A DNA stretch of 64,000 nt from Hallerella sp964587155 (GTDB lineage Bacteria; Fibrobacterota; Fibrobacteria; Fibrobacterales; Fibrobacteraceae): positions 24,103-88,102 of the forward strand of contig CAZPKF010000010.1 in assembly GCA_964587155.1 (NCBI GenBank). Direction: 5' to 3'. How positions within the stretch are numbered: position 1 is the first letter of the stretch; the number at the start of each line of letters is the position of its first letter. The translations under genes and the position numbers were made by a program. A model generated the notes under the pieces. It was not told the DNA's origin and ran no database searches. It saw only the letters and a list, made by a program, of their open reading frames with translations. Positions 25,580 to 34,509 of the stretch are shown here, one piece after another.

Positions 25580-26580
25580 TATTCAAGCACCTTGTCTTTG
25601 ATGACCAAATCTACCCGGCGATTCTTTTGACGGCCTTCTTTGGTCGAATTGTCCGCTACCGGGCGGTCCATGCCATAACCTTTCGAAGAAAGCCGCGCCG
25701 CGGCGATTCCCTGTTCGACTAAAAAGTCTAAAACATTTTTCGCCCGCTGTTCCGAAAGTTTCAAATTATGTTCTTCAGAACCCGTATTGTCCGTATGGCC
25801 TTCCACCGAAACATTCAGTTCTTGGTAAACGGTTAAAATGCCTGCCACCCGGGCAAGGCTCGTTTTCAAATCCGGCTTGAGCGTAGCCTTGTCGACATCG
25901 AACAAAATGTCCGACATCGAAAGAATGATGCCTCGGGCGTCTTCTGTCACCTGGATGAGTTTGGATTGCAGTTCATTCAACTTGTTTTTCGCTTCATTTT
26001 GACGCGCTTCCGCTTTTGCGCGTTCTTCGGCAAGCAGTTTATTTAAAGAATCCTCACGCGCTTTAGCTTGTTCCGCCTGCAAGGCTTCGCGGGCGGCAGC
26101 AGCGACCATGGCAGAATCCATCGCCGAATTTGTCCTGGCCAGTTTTTCGCGCTCCGCCTGTAAATTTTCTTCGAGGTTCAAAGCCCGACCGCTGCGGATT
26201 TCTCCGATTTTTTCTTGAATGCGGCGGATGGAATCGCGGACGGCGAGCTGTTCCTTGTAATTTTCAAAACGGGAATTTCTGGATTTTTGCGCCGATATCT
26301 GAGCGGCAATAATCCGTGTGTAAAGCGCACAGGCTTTTTCTTTGGAGGCAAGGCGGGAATCCTTTGGATTCTTTTGCAGCGCAAGCTGATACGCATCCGC
26401 CGCGGCGCGGGCTTCGGCAATCGTCAACCGGATTTGCGCAGATCCCGAAGGAAGAACGCTTTCCAATGAATCAATTACCCGGGAGCAAGACGCCTCCTGG
26501 ACAGGAGACTGCGTCTGGGATTCAGCAAAGGCAGTCGATGAGAGGATACACGCCACAGTCAAACAGAGAAATTTTTTCAT
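25579..26580 (-). CDS. OmpA-family peptidoglycan-binding protein with coiled-coil stalk
   Basis: 333 residues: signal peptide (about 1-19), a helical/coiled-coil region rich in Ala, Arg, Glu and Gln (about 30-215), and a C-terminal OmpA-like domain (about 218-333) with the conserved VEGHTDNTGSEEHNLKLSEQR and GYGMDRPVADN segments that bind diaminopimelate of peptidoglycan. It probably tethers the outer envelope to the cell wall. Its start overlaps the upstream lipoprotein stop by 4 bases and its stop overlaps the antitoxin-like gene start, so the three form one operon. Confidence 0.92.
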   Translation of the reverse strand: MKKFLCLTVACILSSTAFAESQTQSPVQEASCSRVIDSLESVLPSGSAQIRLTIAEARAAADAYQLALQKNPKDSRLASKEKACALYTRIIAAQISAQKSRNSRFENYKEQLAVRDSIRRIQEKIGEIRSGRALNLEENLQAEREKLARTNSAMDSAMVAAAAREALQAEQAKAREDSLNKLLAEERAKAEARQNEAKNKLNELQSKLIQVTEDARGIILSMSDILFDVDKATLKPDLKTSLARVAGILTVYQELNVSVEGHTDNTGSEEHNLKLSEQRAKNVLDFLVEQGIAAARLSSKGYGMDRPVADNSTKEGRQKNRRVDLVIKDKVLE

Positions 26581-26969
26581 TTTTCCGCCTCCCGCTGTTC
26601 CATTTCATTTTCCAGGATAGTCTTGTAAAGCTTTTGAGATTCTTTGTCGCCGAGCAATTCTCTAGAAACAGTTGAATCCGCTAGCGCCGCATTCCGCGCG
26701 TCTTTTTCTGCAAAAGCCAAGCGGTATTCCAGCCGGCTGAGCATGGCCGCATCATAAGCTTCCCACGTTTTTCCCTCTTCTGAAAGCTGCTTCGAAAGTG
26801 CCAAATCCTTATCGCCTTGAACTGTCGCCGGAGACGTGATGCCTTCTGCCCGGGCCGCACGTCCCATTCCCTCCGCTTCGCTGACCGCAGTCGAAAGCAT
26901 TTCCCGGTTCCCGGCACATCCCATGATAAAAATTGAAATGGCGGCACCGACCCAAAAATTCCTTTTCAC
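26577..26969 (-). CDS. Small DUF4398-like lipoprotein
   Basis: The frame is open to 26999. A GTG at 26969 is preferred because the sequence AAAGGAG lies 7 bases before it; the ATG at 26975 would be only one base from that site. The product (~130 residues) has a signal with lipobox Cys (Ile-Met-Gly-Cys), then helical sequence rich in Ala, Glu and Arg. DUF4398-type proteins are commonly encoded next to OmpA-like proteins, as here (4-base overlap). An accessory of the wall-binding neighbour is the likely role. Confidence 0.72.
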   Translation of the reverse strand: MKRNFWVGAAISIFIMGCAGNREMLSTAVSEAEGMGRAARAEGITSPATVQGDKDLALSKQLSEEGKTWEAYDAAMLSRLEYRLAFAEKDARNAALADSTVSRELLGDKESQKLYKTILENEMEQREAEK

Positions 26970-27030
26970 AGTCATACTCCTTTGGTTTGCATTAGACAAA
27001 TCCGGTTAAATAATACATATTGAAAAAGCC

Positions 27031-28323
27031 ATGGAAAAAACTTTCGCCGTCAGCAAATACCTTTACGCCGTCAAGAAATTGATAACAACGCAAATTCCAG
27101 CCGTCTGGGTAAACGGAGTCATCACTCAGATTGTTGAACGCGGAAAAATTGTTTATCTGAGCATTGCCGAATTTTCAGAAGGCGATGTTCGCCCCGTCGC
27201 AAAGCTCGACCTATACCTGTTCTCTGGAGAGTTCGCCCAAATGCGGGCTAGACTTGCAGAACTACCTTCTCCCTTTACACTCCAAGAACAAATCAAAGTC
27301 AATTTTCTCGTTGAAGCGGACTTTTACATTGGCAGCGGAAAATTTCAGTGCCACATCAAAAACATCGATCCGAACTTCACCATTGGAGAACTGGAAAAAA
27401 CGCGCAAAGCCATTTTGGCGAGGCTAGAAAAAGATGGCCTTTTGAACAGAAACAAATCGCTAACACTCGCAAGAGCTCCTTTGAAAGTCGGTCTCATCAC
27501 CGGGGAAACGACTGCAGCCTTCAAAGACTTTACGACAACTCTCGAAAAATCGGGATACGCCTTTGAAGTTGTTCCCCAATACGCCAAAATGCAAGGCAAC
27601 GAAACCGAAGCGACCGTACTCACCGCCCTGGAAAATCTGAAAAAAATTCCTGATATCGACGTCGTTTGCATTGTCCGCGGAGGCGGTTCTAAAACGGATT
27701 TGAATTATTTTGACAGCGAATCCCTGTGCCGCGCCATTGCACTTTTCCCTGTTCCCGTCATCACGGGCATCGGGCATCAAATAGACGAAAGTCTTGTTGA
27801 CAAAGTTTCTTTCCGGAGCTGCATCACACCCACAGATTCCGCCAAGTTTCTCATTTCACAGTGCGACGAAGCCATGCGCGACTTAAAAGAAATTCTGTTG
27901 AAAATCGCCACCGCCACCCAGCAAAGACTTTCCCGTTCCAAAAACAAATTGCACTACGCAGAATCCAAACTTTTGTCCGGATTCAGCAACCGTCTAGCCG
28001 CCGAGCGCCAAAAGATAAAATCCATCGGGCAAAATATTTCCCTGGCACCCGCCCGGTTATTTTTCAACGAACGTGAAAAATGGCAACGCAATAAAGAAGG
28101 TTTGGAATTCGGAATTCAAAAAATTCTCGCCTTGCATAAAACCCGTTTCGAAGTTCTAGAAGAAAAAGTCAAAGCGAACGATCCCAAGCGGATTCTTTCC
28201 AAAGGATATTCTTACGCAACAAAAAAAGGTTCCGGGTTGATTCGCAGTGCCCAAGACGTGAACTCCGGAGACGAATTGCTGATGCATTTTGCCGATGGCA
28301 AAGTTTCTGCTTTTGTCAAATAA
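27031..28323 (+). CDS. xseA: Exodeoxyribonuclease VII large subunit XseA
   Basis: 430 residues. XseA is the catalytic subunit of the ssDNA-specific exonuclease VII. It shows the N-terminal OB fold (about 8-110), the catalytic core with VGLITGETTAA (about 150), CIVRGGGSKTDL and GIGHQIDESL motifs, then a long coiled-coil region and a C-terminal segment ending in the GDELLMHFADG hairpin. The small subunit gene xseB, often adjacent, is absent here. It diverges from the lipoprotein gene at 26969 with about 60 bases between them. Confidence 0.93.
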   Translation: MEKTFAVSKYLYAVKKLITTQIPAVWVNGVITQIVERGKIVYLSIAEFSEGDVRPVAKLDLYLFSGEFAQMRARLAELPSPFTLQEQIKVNFLVEADFYIGSGKFQCHIKNIDPNFTIGELEKTRKAILARLEKDGLLNRNKSLTLARAPLKVGLITGETTAAFKDFTTTLEKSGYAFEVVPQYAKMQGNETEATVLTALENLKKIPDIDVVCIVRGGGSKTDLNYFDSESLCRAIALFPVPVITGIGHQIDESLVDKVSFRSCITPTDSAKFLISQCDEAMRDLKEILLKIATATQQRLSRSKNKLHYAESKLLSGFSNRLAAERQKIKSIGQNISLAPARLFFNEREKWQRNKEGLEFGIQKILALHKTRFEVLEEKVKANDPKRILSKGYSYATKKGSGLIRSAQDVNSGDELLMHFADGKVSAFVK

Positions 28324-28414
28324 TGACAAAAATTTCAAATCTGATTTTTATATTTTTTGAACGAGAAACTTGATTTTCAACACCAATCTTCTGTTCAAAA
28401 GGCGAGGCTGTTAA

Positions 28415-29215
28415 ATGATTGGAGCAATTATCGGAGACATTGTCGGATCCCGGTTTGAATGGAACAACCTCCGATCGAAAAATTTCCATTTTTTCACTTC
28501 AAAATGTTTTTTCACCGATGATTCCGTCATGTCGCTGGCCGTCTGCGACGGCTTATTGCAATGCCTGCCAGATTACAGCGATTTGAGTTCCGTGACAGTC
28601 CAATCCATGCAGCGCATTGGGCGCCCTTATCGACATTGTGGTTACGGCGGATCTTTCTTTCGCTGGATGTATTCCGAGAATCCGCATCCCTACAACAGTT
28701 ACGGCAATGGAGCCGCCATGCGGGTCAGCGGATGCGGATATGCGGCAAACTCCGTCGAAGAGGCTGCGTCTTTATCCAAAGCCGTTACTGAAATCACCCA
28801 CAATCACCCCGAAGGATTGAAAGGCGCAGAAGCCATCGCTGTCGCCGTATACTTAGCTCGCACCGGGAGCCACTTAACAGAAATTCGCGATTACATCACC
28901 ACGCGCTATTACCCGATTGACTTCACCTTAGATGCCATTCGCGATACGTACCAATTCAATGAAACGTGCCAGGATACAGTCCCCCAAGCGTTAGAAGCTT
29001 TTTTTGAATCGACCAGATTCGAAGACGCCATTCGGAACGCCATTTCCATCGGTGGAGACAGCGACACTTTAGCGGCAATTACCGGTTCCGTCGCCGAGGC
29101 TTATTACGGTGTCCCCCTCTGCATCAGAGAGCAAACGTATTCTTTTTTGGATGCGACACTTTTCAAAATCCTACAGAACTTTGAAAATAAATATCCGGGG
29201 AAAATCGAACCTTAA
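28415..29215 (+). CDS. ADP-ribosylglycohydrolase family protein
   Basis: 266 residues with the DraG/ARH signatures: GDIVGSRFE at the N-terminus, TDDSVMS (metal-binding Asp pair) near residue 35, and IGGDSDTLAAITGSVAEA near residue 210, which completes the dinuclear metal site. Such enzymes remove ADP-ribose from Arg or other side chains or free nucleotides. Start supported by GAGGCTG eight bases upstream. No ADP-ribosyltransferase or T6SS effector gene is visible, so it may be housekeeping or a solitary defence against foreign toxins. Confidence 0.88.
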   Translation: MIGAIIGDIVGSRFEWNNLRSKNFHFFTSKCFFTDDSVMSLAVCDGLLQCLPDYSDLSSVTVQSMQRIGRPYRHCGYGGSFFRWMYSENPHPYNSYGNGAAMRVSGCGYAANSVEEAASLSKAVTEITHNHPEGLKGAEAIAVAVYLARTGSHLTEIRDYITTRYYPIDFTLDAIRDTYQFNETCQDTVPQALEAFFESTRFEDAIRNAISIGGDSDTLAAITGSVAEAYYGVPLCIREQTYSFLDATLFKILQNFENKYPGKIEP

Positions 29216-29568
29216 AAATTTTTGGGAACACTTTTGCAGAGCGGCAATCAAATTGATTCTGTTCTTTTAAAACAAGCTGTTTACAAAATTTCACCCACAT
29301 ACGCAACCGAGCGAATTGAAACGGATGTCGGAACGTTCGCTGTTCTTTTCCGCACAAGTCTAAGCATAAACTGATGGGTCAGCGAGACTTGACTTTCTCC
29401 GAGAAATTTACTCCGGAGATTCTTTTTCATTCCGACGTTAAAAGCGTTTACTTGGCGACGAGAATCTGCGTTCCAAAACTAGAGCGGAGAGCTCTTTGAT
29501 TTTAAAATTTGCCTCCGCAAAATATACTTGCGAAAAATACTTGACATGTTGTTTTTTCATTTTCAACT
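29216..29568. other. Intergenic region with terminator-like hairpin
   Basis: About 350 bases without a credible gene. TCTCCG (29396-29401) pairs with CGGAGA (29414-29419) and is followed by TTCTTTTT, a modest terminator. A diverged stretch (about 29270-29370: TTTTAAAACAAG, AAATTTCACCCACA, GGAACGTTC) weakly resembles the intergenic repeat of loci A-C. A -10-like TATACT lies at 29524-29529. Confidence 0.4.
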
Positions 29569-29838
29569 ATGGAAAATTCTTTGCAAAACCAGTCACACCC
29601 GTCACTTGACAAACAAGCGGATGAACTATTGATAAAAGTTCTTGATTCTCTGCAGAACATTGATTTCAATACAAAAAATGCGTCGGAAATGATCAAACGG
29701 TTGAATGTAATGAATTCAGCCATCCGTTTGGTGCAGGCGAGAACTCGATTGAAGAATAATTTGAAACGGTCTGCGATGTCTTTGCTTTCGGGCCTATTGG
29801 GAGGTGGACTTTGTACTGCTTTGCTGAATGTTTTGTAA
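29569..29838 (+). CDS. Small helical protein with C-terminal hydrophobic segment
   Basis: 89 residues: a polar helical body (about 1-65) and a Gly/Leu-rich hydrophobic end (about 68-89, Leu-Ser-Gly-Leu-Leu-Gly-Gly-Gly) that may insert in a membrane as a tail anchor. There is no clear ribosome site before this ATG. It is the first of three small plus-strand genes (to 30573) with membrane features. No family recognised. Coding status rests on the clean amphipathic pattern and its position in the cluster. Confidence 0.5.
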   Translation: MENSLQNQSHPSLDKQADELLIKVLDSLQNIDFNTKNASEMIKRLNVMNSAIRLVQARTRLKNNLKRSAMSLLSGLLGGGLCTALLNVL

Positions 29839-29920
29839 TGGGGGAAATTTAGGCATAAATCAACGGTCGTTTTATACCTAAAAGATCACTGGACCGGATA
29901 AAAATCAAGGAAAAATCAAT

Positions 29921-30115
29921 ATGGCTATTTTAGGCGGCATTGCTGCGGTTGTCGTTTTCATCGTGGTTTGCGGTGGCGGAATGGGGATTTATAGAGTCTT
30001 CTTCGCAGGAAAATGGGAGAGCTGTAGCGGAAAGTGGGTGCTGAGTTATGTTGCAGGTACGCTGTTTTTTGCGGCATGCGCTGCTTGTATGACCTTTGGC
30101 GCAATTGCTCAATAG
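29921..30115 (+). CDS. Small two-helix membrane protein
   Basis: 64 residues with two strongly hydrophobic helices (about 3-26 and 42-61) joined by a short polar loop holding Lys-Trp-Glu-Ser-Cys-Ser-Gly-Lys-Trp. Four Cys residues are present, three of them in or next to the membrane segments. AAGGA lies nine bases before the ATG, which supports the call. It ends eight bases before the next gene. Function unknown. Confidence 0.6.
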   Translation: MAILGGIAAVVVFIVVCGGGMGIYRVFFAGKWESCSGKWVLSYVAGTLFFAACAACMTFGAIAQ

Positions 30116-30123
30116 CTAAAGTT

Positions 30124-30573
30124 ATGAAAAAATTCCTCCTCGTCGCGTTGTTGGGGAGTACTCCGCTCTTTGCTGTGGCTTCCGTAAATGTCACGGTTTC
30201 GTACTTGGATATTTTGGAAAGTCCTTCGCCAATGGCGCCTGTGCTCGGTCAATTGAAAGCGGGCGACAAAGTTTTGGTCGAAAACTGCACAGAGGATTTT
30301 TGCAAGATCTTGGTGGGCGAATCTGGCTATGCAACGGCTTTTGTGAGTAAGCAAGGCCTGATTCCGCAGCCAGCACCCCAAACAGCCCAAGTAGAAAGTA
30401 CGCCGGAATCTGAAGAAACGGAATCTTCGGAAACAGAAGAGTACATTTCAGAAGACGAAATCGGAGTTGGCGGTGCGTTACTTATCATCCTTGGACTGAT
30501 TCTAGTTGCAATCGTAGGCAGCTGGTTGTTAAAAATCTGGAGCCGTTTCAGCGGTGATAGACCGATTTACTGA
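30124..30573 (+). CDS. SH3b-like secreted protein with C-terminal membrane helix
   Basis: The frame is open from 30034, but the ATG at 30124 is preferred because it starts a signal peptide (Met-Lys-Lys, hydrophobic core, Ala-Val-Ala-Ser). The 149 residues then hold a bacterial SH3-like domain (about 20-80; Asp-Ile-Leu-Glu-Ser-Pro, Gly-Asp-Lys-Val and Gly-Tyr-Ala patterns), an acidic Glu/Ser-rich linker (about 90-112) and one transmembrane helix (about 116-138). SH3b domains often bind cell-wall peptides. It would be held in the membrane with the SH3 domain in the periplasm. Confidence 0.7.
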   Translation: MKKFLLVALLGSTPLFAVASVNVTVSYLDILESPSPMAPVLGQLKAGDKVLVENCTEDFCKILVGESGYATAFVSKQGLIPQPAPQTAQVESTPESEETESSETEEYISEDEIGVGGALLIILGLILVAIVGSWLLKIWSRFSGDRPIY

Positions 30574-30624
30574 ACTCTGAAATTGCAATTCAAAAAATCA
30601 GACCCTTCAAAATTTCCAAAACAC

Positions 30625-30654
30625 AAAACTCCCGGCCTTTCGACCGGGAGTTTT
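30625..30654. terminator. Bidirectional terminator between SH3b gene and rpsA
   Basis: AAAACTCCCGG (30625-30635) pairs perfectly with CCGGGAGTTTT (30644-30654) across an 8-base loop. It can stop the plus-strand small-gene cluster and the minus-strand rpsA transcript. Confidence 0.9.
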
Positions 30655-30676
30655 TAATGTTCATCAAAAGAGCAAA

Positions 30677-32434
30677 TTACTTCGCTTCTTCTTCGGCCTT
30701 CTTGGACTTCTTGGCCGGAGCGACTGCGTCACCGATTGTCGTGCCGCTTTCGCCTGGCTTGTGAGAATCCATCCAAGCTTGGAGTTCTGCCGATTCACGG
30801 TTCTTGAAGTAATCGACAACCGAGAGCGTAATCTTGCGGTTGTTCATATCGATTTCCGTGACAACAGCGGGGACTTCATCGCCGACCTTGAATGCATCGG
30901 CCGGAACCTTGATGTATTCAGCGGTGAGCTTCGAAACAGGAATGAATCCTTCAACACCGTTCGGAAGTTCAACGACAACTCCGCGGTCAAGCAAGCGAAC
31001 GATTTTGCCCTTGACTTCAGCGTCAATCGGGTAAGTCGATTCAATGGTATCCCACGGGTCTTCGGTCAAATGCTTCATGGAAAGGGAAATGCGGCGTTTT
31101 TCCTTATCAACGGCGAGAACGACACATTCCACTTTGTCACCCTTCTTAACCATTTCGGACGGATGATTGATTTTCTTCGTCCAAGACATGTCGGAAACGT
31201 GAATGAGGCCATCGACACCATCCTTGATTTCGACAAATGCGCCGAAAGAAGCGAGGTTGCGGATTTCGCCCACAACACGAGCTCCCGGAGGCAATTCTTC
31301 GTCGATGCGTTCCCACGGATCTTCTTCGAGCTGCTTCATGCCGAGAGAGATACGTTCTTGTTCTTCTTCGACCTTGAGAACAACCGCTTCCACTTCTTGT
31401 CCGACGACCAAAATTTTGGACGGGTGCTTGACATGCTGAGTCCAAGACATTTCGGAAACGTGGATGAGGCCTTCGATGCCGTCTTCGAGTTCAACGAAAG
31501 CACCGTAATCCGTAATGGAAACGACTTTGCCCTTCACCACCATGCCTTCCGGATAGCGGGCGGCGACATCCTTCCACGGATGCGGTTTGAGCTGCTTCAT
31601 GCCAAGGGAAATGCGTTCCTTCTTGTCGTTGAAATCGAGCACCATCACTTCCACTTCATCGCCAAGCTTGACGACTTCGGACGGGTGATTGATGCGCTTG
31701 TAGCTCATGTCTGTAATGTGGAGGAGACCGTCTACGCCGCCAAGGTCGATGAACGCGCCAAAGTCGGTGATGTTCTTGACGATACCCTTGCGAACCTGTC
31801 CCTTTTCGAGGTTTTCAAGCACCTTGTCGCGCTGGCTGTTGCGTTGTTCTTCGAGAACGACGCGGCGAGAAACGACGATATTCCGGCGAGCCTTGTTGAC
31901 CTTGATAACCTTGAGGTCGAATTCCTGACCAATGAGGGCGTTGATGTCCGGAATCTGACGCAAATCGATCTGAGAACCCGGAAGGAACGCGTCGATGCCA
32001 AAGAGGTCGACGACAACGCCGCCCTTGATACGCTTCGTGAGTGTGCCGCGGACGATTTCGTTGTTTTCGTAAGCTTGGTGAATGCGTTCCCAAACGCGGA
32101 CAAAATCCGCTTTTTGCTTGGAGAGGACGAGACGTCCATCATCGTCTTCGAGCTTTTCGATATAAACTTCGATTTCGGAACCGACTTCAGGGATTTCGCC
32201 TTCCTTGAATTCGTTGCGGGAAATGACGCCTTCGGATTTGAAGTTTACGTCAACGAGAACTTCTTGATCGTTCACCTGGCTGATTTTGCCTGTGACAACT
32301 TTGCCCGCTTCAAGGCCTTCCATGCCGGCATAGGCTTCTGCGCCCTTATCCGACTTGATTGCGCCGAGTTCTTTTTCGGCATCGAGAATTTCTTGAAGGT
32401 CTGCGTCTGTTCCAAATTTGAGTGTTTGAGACAT
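30677..32434 (-). CDS. rpsA: 30S ribosomal protein S1
   Basis: 585 residues with six S1 (OB-fold) RNA-binding domains starting near residues 45, 125, 210, 295, 380 and 467; domains 3-5 carry the well-conserved FGAF and GLIHVSDMSW-type motifs. S1 unfolds mRNA and delivers it to the ribosome, mainly for messages with weak ribosome sites. Length and domain number match typical Gram-negative S1. A Lys/Ala/Glu tail follows the last domain. It lies 34 bases downstream of cmk, the classical cmk-rpsA pairing, and ends at a strong terminator. Confidence 0.98.
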   Translation of the reverse strand: MSQTLKFGTDADLQEILDAEKELGAIKSDKGAEAYAGMEGLEAGKVVTGKISQVNDQEVLVDVNFKSEGVISRNEFKEGEIPEVGSEIEVYIEKLEDDDGRLVLSKQKADFVRVWERIHQAYENNEIVRGTLTKRIKGGVVVDLFGIDAFLPGSQIDLRQIPDINALIGQEFDLKVIKVNKARRNIVVSRRVVLEEQRNSQRDKVLENLEKGQVRKGIVKNITDFGAFIDLGGVDGLLHITDMSYKRINHPSEVVKLGDEVEVMVLDFNDKKERISLGMKQLKPHPWKDVAARYPEGMVVKGKVVSITDYGAFVELEDGIEGLIHVSEMSWTQHVKHPSKILVVGQEVEAVVLKVEEEQERISLGMKQLEEDPWERIDEELPPGARVVGEIRNLASFGAFVEIKDGVDGLIHVSDMSWTKKINHPSEMVKKGDKVECVVLAVDKEKRRISLSMKHLTEDPWDTIESTYPIDAEVKGKIVRLLDRGVVVELPNGVEGFIPVSKLTAEYIKVPADAFKVGDEVPAVVTEIDMNNRKITLSVVDYFKNRESAELQAWMDSHKPGESGTTIGDAVAPAKKSKKAEEEAK

Positions 32435-32468
32435 GTATGTTAAATGGGTTGTGGAAAAGAAACCGAAG

Positions 32469-33140
32469 CTACGCCACTACACCTACGCGGTCTTCGATTA
32501 TCTTTACCTGTTGTGGGATTGAGAGTTGTGTAGTGTCAATTTCAAAAGCGTCTGCCGCCTTTTTCAGCGGAGCCGTCGCACGGGAAGAATCCATTTTGTC
32601 GCGTTCGGCCAAATTTTTTTCAATTTCTTCGAGAGTCATGGGAATGCCTTTTTGTTTGCATTCTTCATAACGCCGCATGGCGCGGACTTTTAAATCGGTG
32701 ACAAGGAAAAATTTGAAATCCGCATGGGGAAACACAACGGTTCCTATATCGCGGCCATCGAGGATGCAATTGCATTCTTCGGCAATTTTCCGTTGCCAAG
32801 CGGTCAAAACAGCCCGCACTTCGGGAATTGCGCTGTAAAGGCTGACCATTTCCGCAACCTGCTTGCTGCGAATTTCTTTTTCGCGGTTTTCGCCATCGAT
32901 GAGAATTTCATTTTTTTCATCAAATCGGATATGCAAGGACCGGAGCAGCTGGTCGAGCCCCGCCGTATCCGTTGGGGAAACGCCCTTTTCTAAAGCGGCA
33001 AATGTGACTGCTCGGTACATGGCACCCGTATCCAAATACGTGATGCCTAAATCCTTGGCAACAATTTTCGCAGTCGTACTTTTACCCGTCCCGCTGGGAC
33101 CGTCGATTGCGATGACTATATGAGATTTTTTCGAATTCAA
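32469..33140 (-). CDS. cmk: Cytidylate kinase
   Basis: 223 residues, normal for Cmk. It phosphorylates CMP/dCMP with ATP. The P-loop GPSGTGKST (about 14-22), the YLDTGAMYR substrate motif, the CNCILDGRDIGTVVFP segment and the lid region with RDKMDSSRATAPL are all present. It is paired with rpsA as in many bacteria. Confidence 0.97.
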   Translation of the reverse strand: MNSKKSHIVIAIDGPSGTGKSTTAKIVAKDLGITYLDTGAMYRAVTFAALEKGVSPTDTAGLDQLLRSLHIRFDEKNEILIDGENREKEIRSKQVAEMVSLYSAIPEVRAVLTAWQRKIAEECNCILDGRDIGTVVFPHADFKFFLVTDLKVRAMRRYEECKQKGIPMTLEEIEKNLAERDKMDSSRATAPLKKAADAFEIDTTQLSIPQQVKIIEDRVGVVA

Positions 33141-33187
33141 CGTGGGGAAAATATAGTTATTTGGCAGTTCCTGGCAGAGTCGTCACA

Positions 33188-33925
33188 TTAAAAATCGGAC
33201 GTGGCACCGCCGTCTTCGGGACCGTAATAACCGTTTTCTTCGACATTTGAATTTTCCGGTTCAAAAACTTGCGCCGGTTCCCCATAGTTCTCGTCGGCAG
33301 ACGATTCGCTGGAAGATTCCGGTTCGAAGGCATCCGAAGAGTCGGATCCAAACGAAGAGTCTTCATATTCCGAAACAGCAGAGCTCTCTGCTTCCGGCTC
33401 ACGCAATTCGCCCGTGCTGCCATATTTGCGTTTTTCTTCTTCGGTCAATTTATTGGTGAAGACTTCGACTTCCGGTTCTTGGTTCGCCCGTTCTTCTTCG
33501 CCCGCCATAATGCGCTGACCGCGTTCAAGAGTCCGCTTAATGCGATCTTGGCGCATCTGTTCCAAGTTCGTGCCGACATTCTTTTCCTCTTCGGAAACGA
33601 CGTACTTCGTATTGAAGTCATCTAAAACCGGCTTGATGCCGATGAGACGGCCTTTACTATCGACCTTCCACGGCATCCGTTTCAAAGCGGAAATGCGGAG
33701 CCGGCTGGCCGCGACACGGTATTCCTTTTTCATCTGGCCATTTTCATCCGTAATCTGATCCGCTTCTTCGGGAGTTACAAAATGCAATGCTTCCGGCCAA
33801 TGTTCCCCTTGGGAATTGACCGTAAATCCGACGAGCGCGTCGTTGATTGCCGTAGGATCATTCGGCTCGACACTGGCGCAGCCAAAGAAACACGCTAAGA
33901 TACAACCCAAGACCACCTTTTTCAT
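33188..33925 (-). CDS. Acidic Ser-rich lipoprotein
   Basis: The frame is open to 34066, but the ATG at 33925 has GGAGG seven bases upstream and opens a lipoprotein signal with lipobox Cys (Phe-Phe-Gly-Cys, about residue 16). The mature ~230 residues have a compact N-terminal region (about 17-130) and a disordered tail very rich in Glu, Ser and Asp. No family recognised. Surface exposure is likely given lipidation and tail composition. It sits between a helical protein gene and cmk on the same strand. Confidence 0.75.
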   Translation of the reverse strand: MKKVVLGCILACFFGCASVEPNDPTAINDALVGFTVNSQGEHWPEALHFVTPEEADQITDENGQMKKEYRVAASRLRISALKRMPWKVDSKGRLIGIKPVLDDFNTKYVVSEEEKNVGTNLEQMRQDRIKRTLERGQRIMAGEEERANQEPEVEVFTNKLTEEEKRKYGSTGELREPEAESSAVSEYEDSSFGSDSSDAFEPESSSESSADENYGEPAQVFEPENSNVEENGYYGPEDGGATSDF

Positions 33926-33954
33926 CTCATGTCCTCCGAGATATTTTCGGTAGA

Positions 33955-33963
33955 AATATAACA
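33955..33963 (-). promoter_or_regulatory. Extended -10 promoter of the acidic lipoprotein gene
   Basis: On the minus strand the sequence TGTTATATT forms an extended -10 (TG-n-TATATT) about 30 bases before the start codon. No strong -35 is seen. Confidence 0.4.
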
Positions 33964-34025
33964 AAAGGATTTTACAAAGAGAACCTGTAAAAAACGAAAA
34001 TTTCCCGGAGGAACTTATCAACAGG

Positions 34026-34481
34026 TCAACTGCGGGAAGATTCGTATTCGGCAAGAGCCTTTTCAATGGGCGGAATCACTTGACTTGCGATTTTTTCAAA
34101 GAAAATGCATTGCGTCTTGACAGTGACATCGCGGTGGCGGGCAGCATGTTGCTTAATCCAGTCGGCGACTGCGGTTTGGCGCTCTTTGGTGGTGCCGGCA
34201 ATCGCCTTTTCGATGGACTGGCTTTGCCCCTCCATGTAACGGCGCATGTCAATGGGCATTTGCTTGTAATAAAGATAAAGCTTGAGCAGCTGGTGAATGT
34301 CGATAGCCTCGGCGAATTGTTTCATCTTCTCTTTTTTGAACTGATACAAATCGGCGATGTTGTTCAATATATAGGGAAGGAACAATTGTTTCAAATAATC
34401 AAGCTTTCCTTCGGCGTACGCTTTGTCGAAGTCACGAAAAATTGTGCTTTGTTTGGATTCGTAATCGCAGGAATCTTCCAT
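34026..34481 (-). CDS. Helical protein of unknown function
   Basis: 151 residues, predicted almost wholly alpha-helical, no signal peptide, rich in Lys, Gln, Tyr and Ala. A mid-protein segment (about 62-80) is rich in Tyr and Leu. I recognise no family. It starts 28 bases after the trhP stop on the same strand, so it is probably cotranscribed. The ribosome site is weak. Confidence 0.65.
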   Translation of the reverse strand: MEDSCDYESKQSTIFRDFDKAYAEGKLDYLKQLFLPYILNNIADLYQFKKEKMKQFAEAIDIHQLLKLYLYYKQMPIDMRRYMEGQSQSIEKAIAGTTKERQTAVADWIKQHAARHRDVTVKTQCIFFEKIASQVIPPIEKALAEYESSRS

Positions 34482-34509
34482 AGTCTTAATTTACTTAATG
34501 AATGGGGAT

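Noticed and set aside
30761..32443. A 560-codon plus-strand open frame opposite rpsA
   Set aside because: Pure mirror of the rpsA coding sequence; the six-domain S1 protein on the minus strand explains it and the plus-strand product has no known features.
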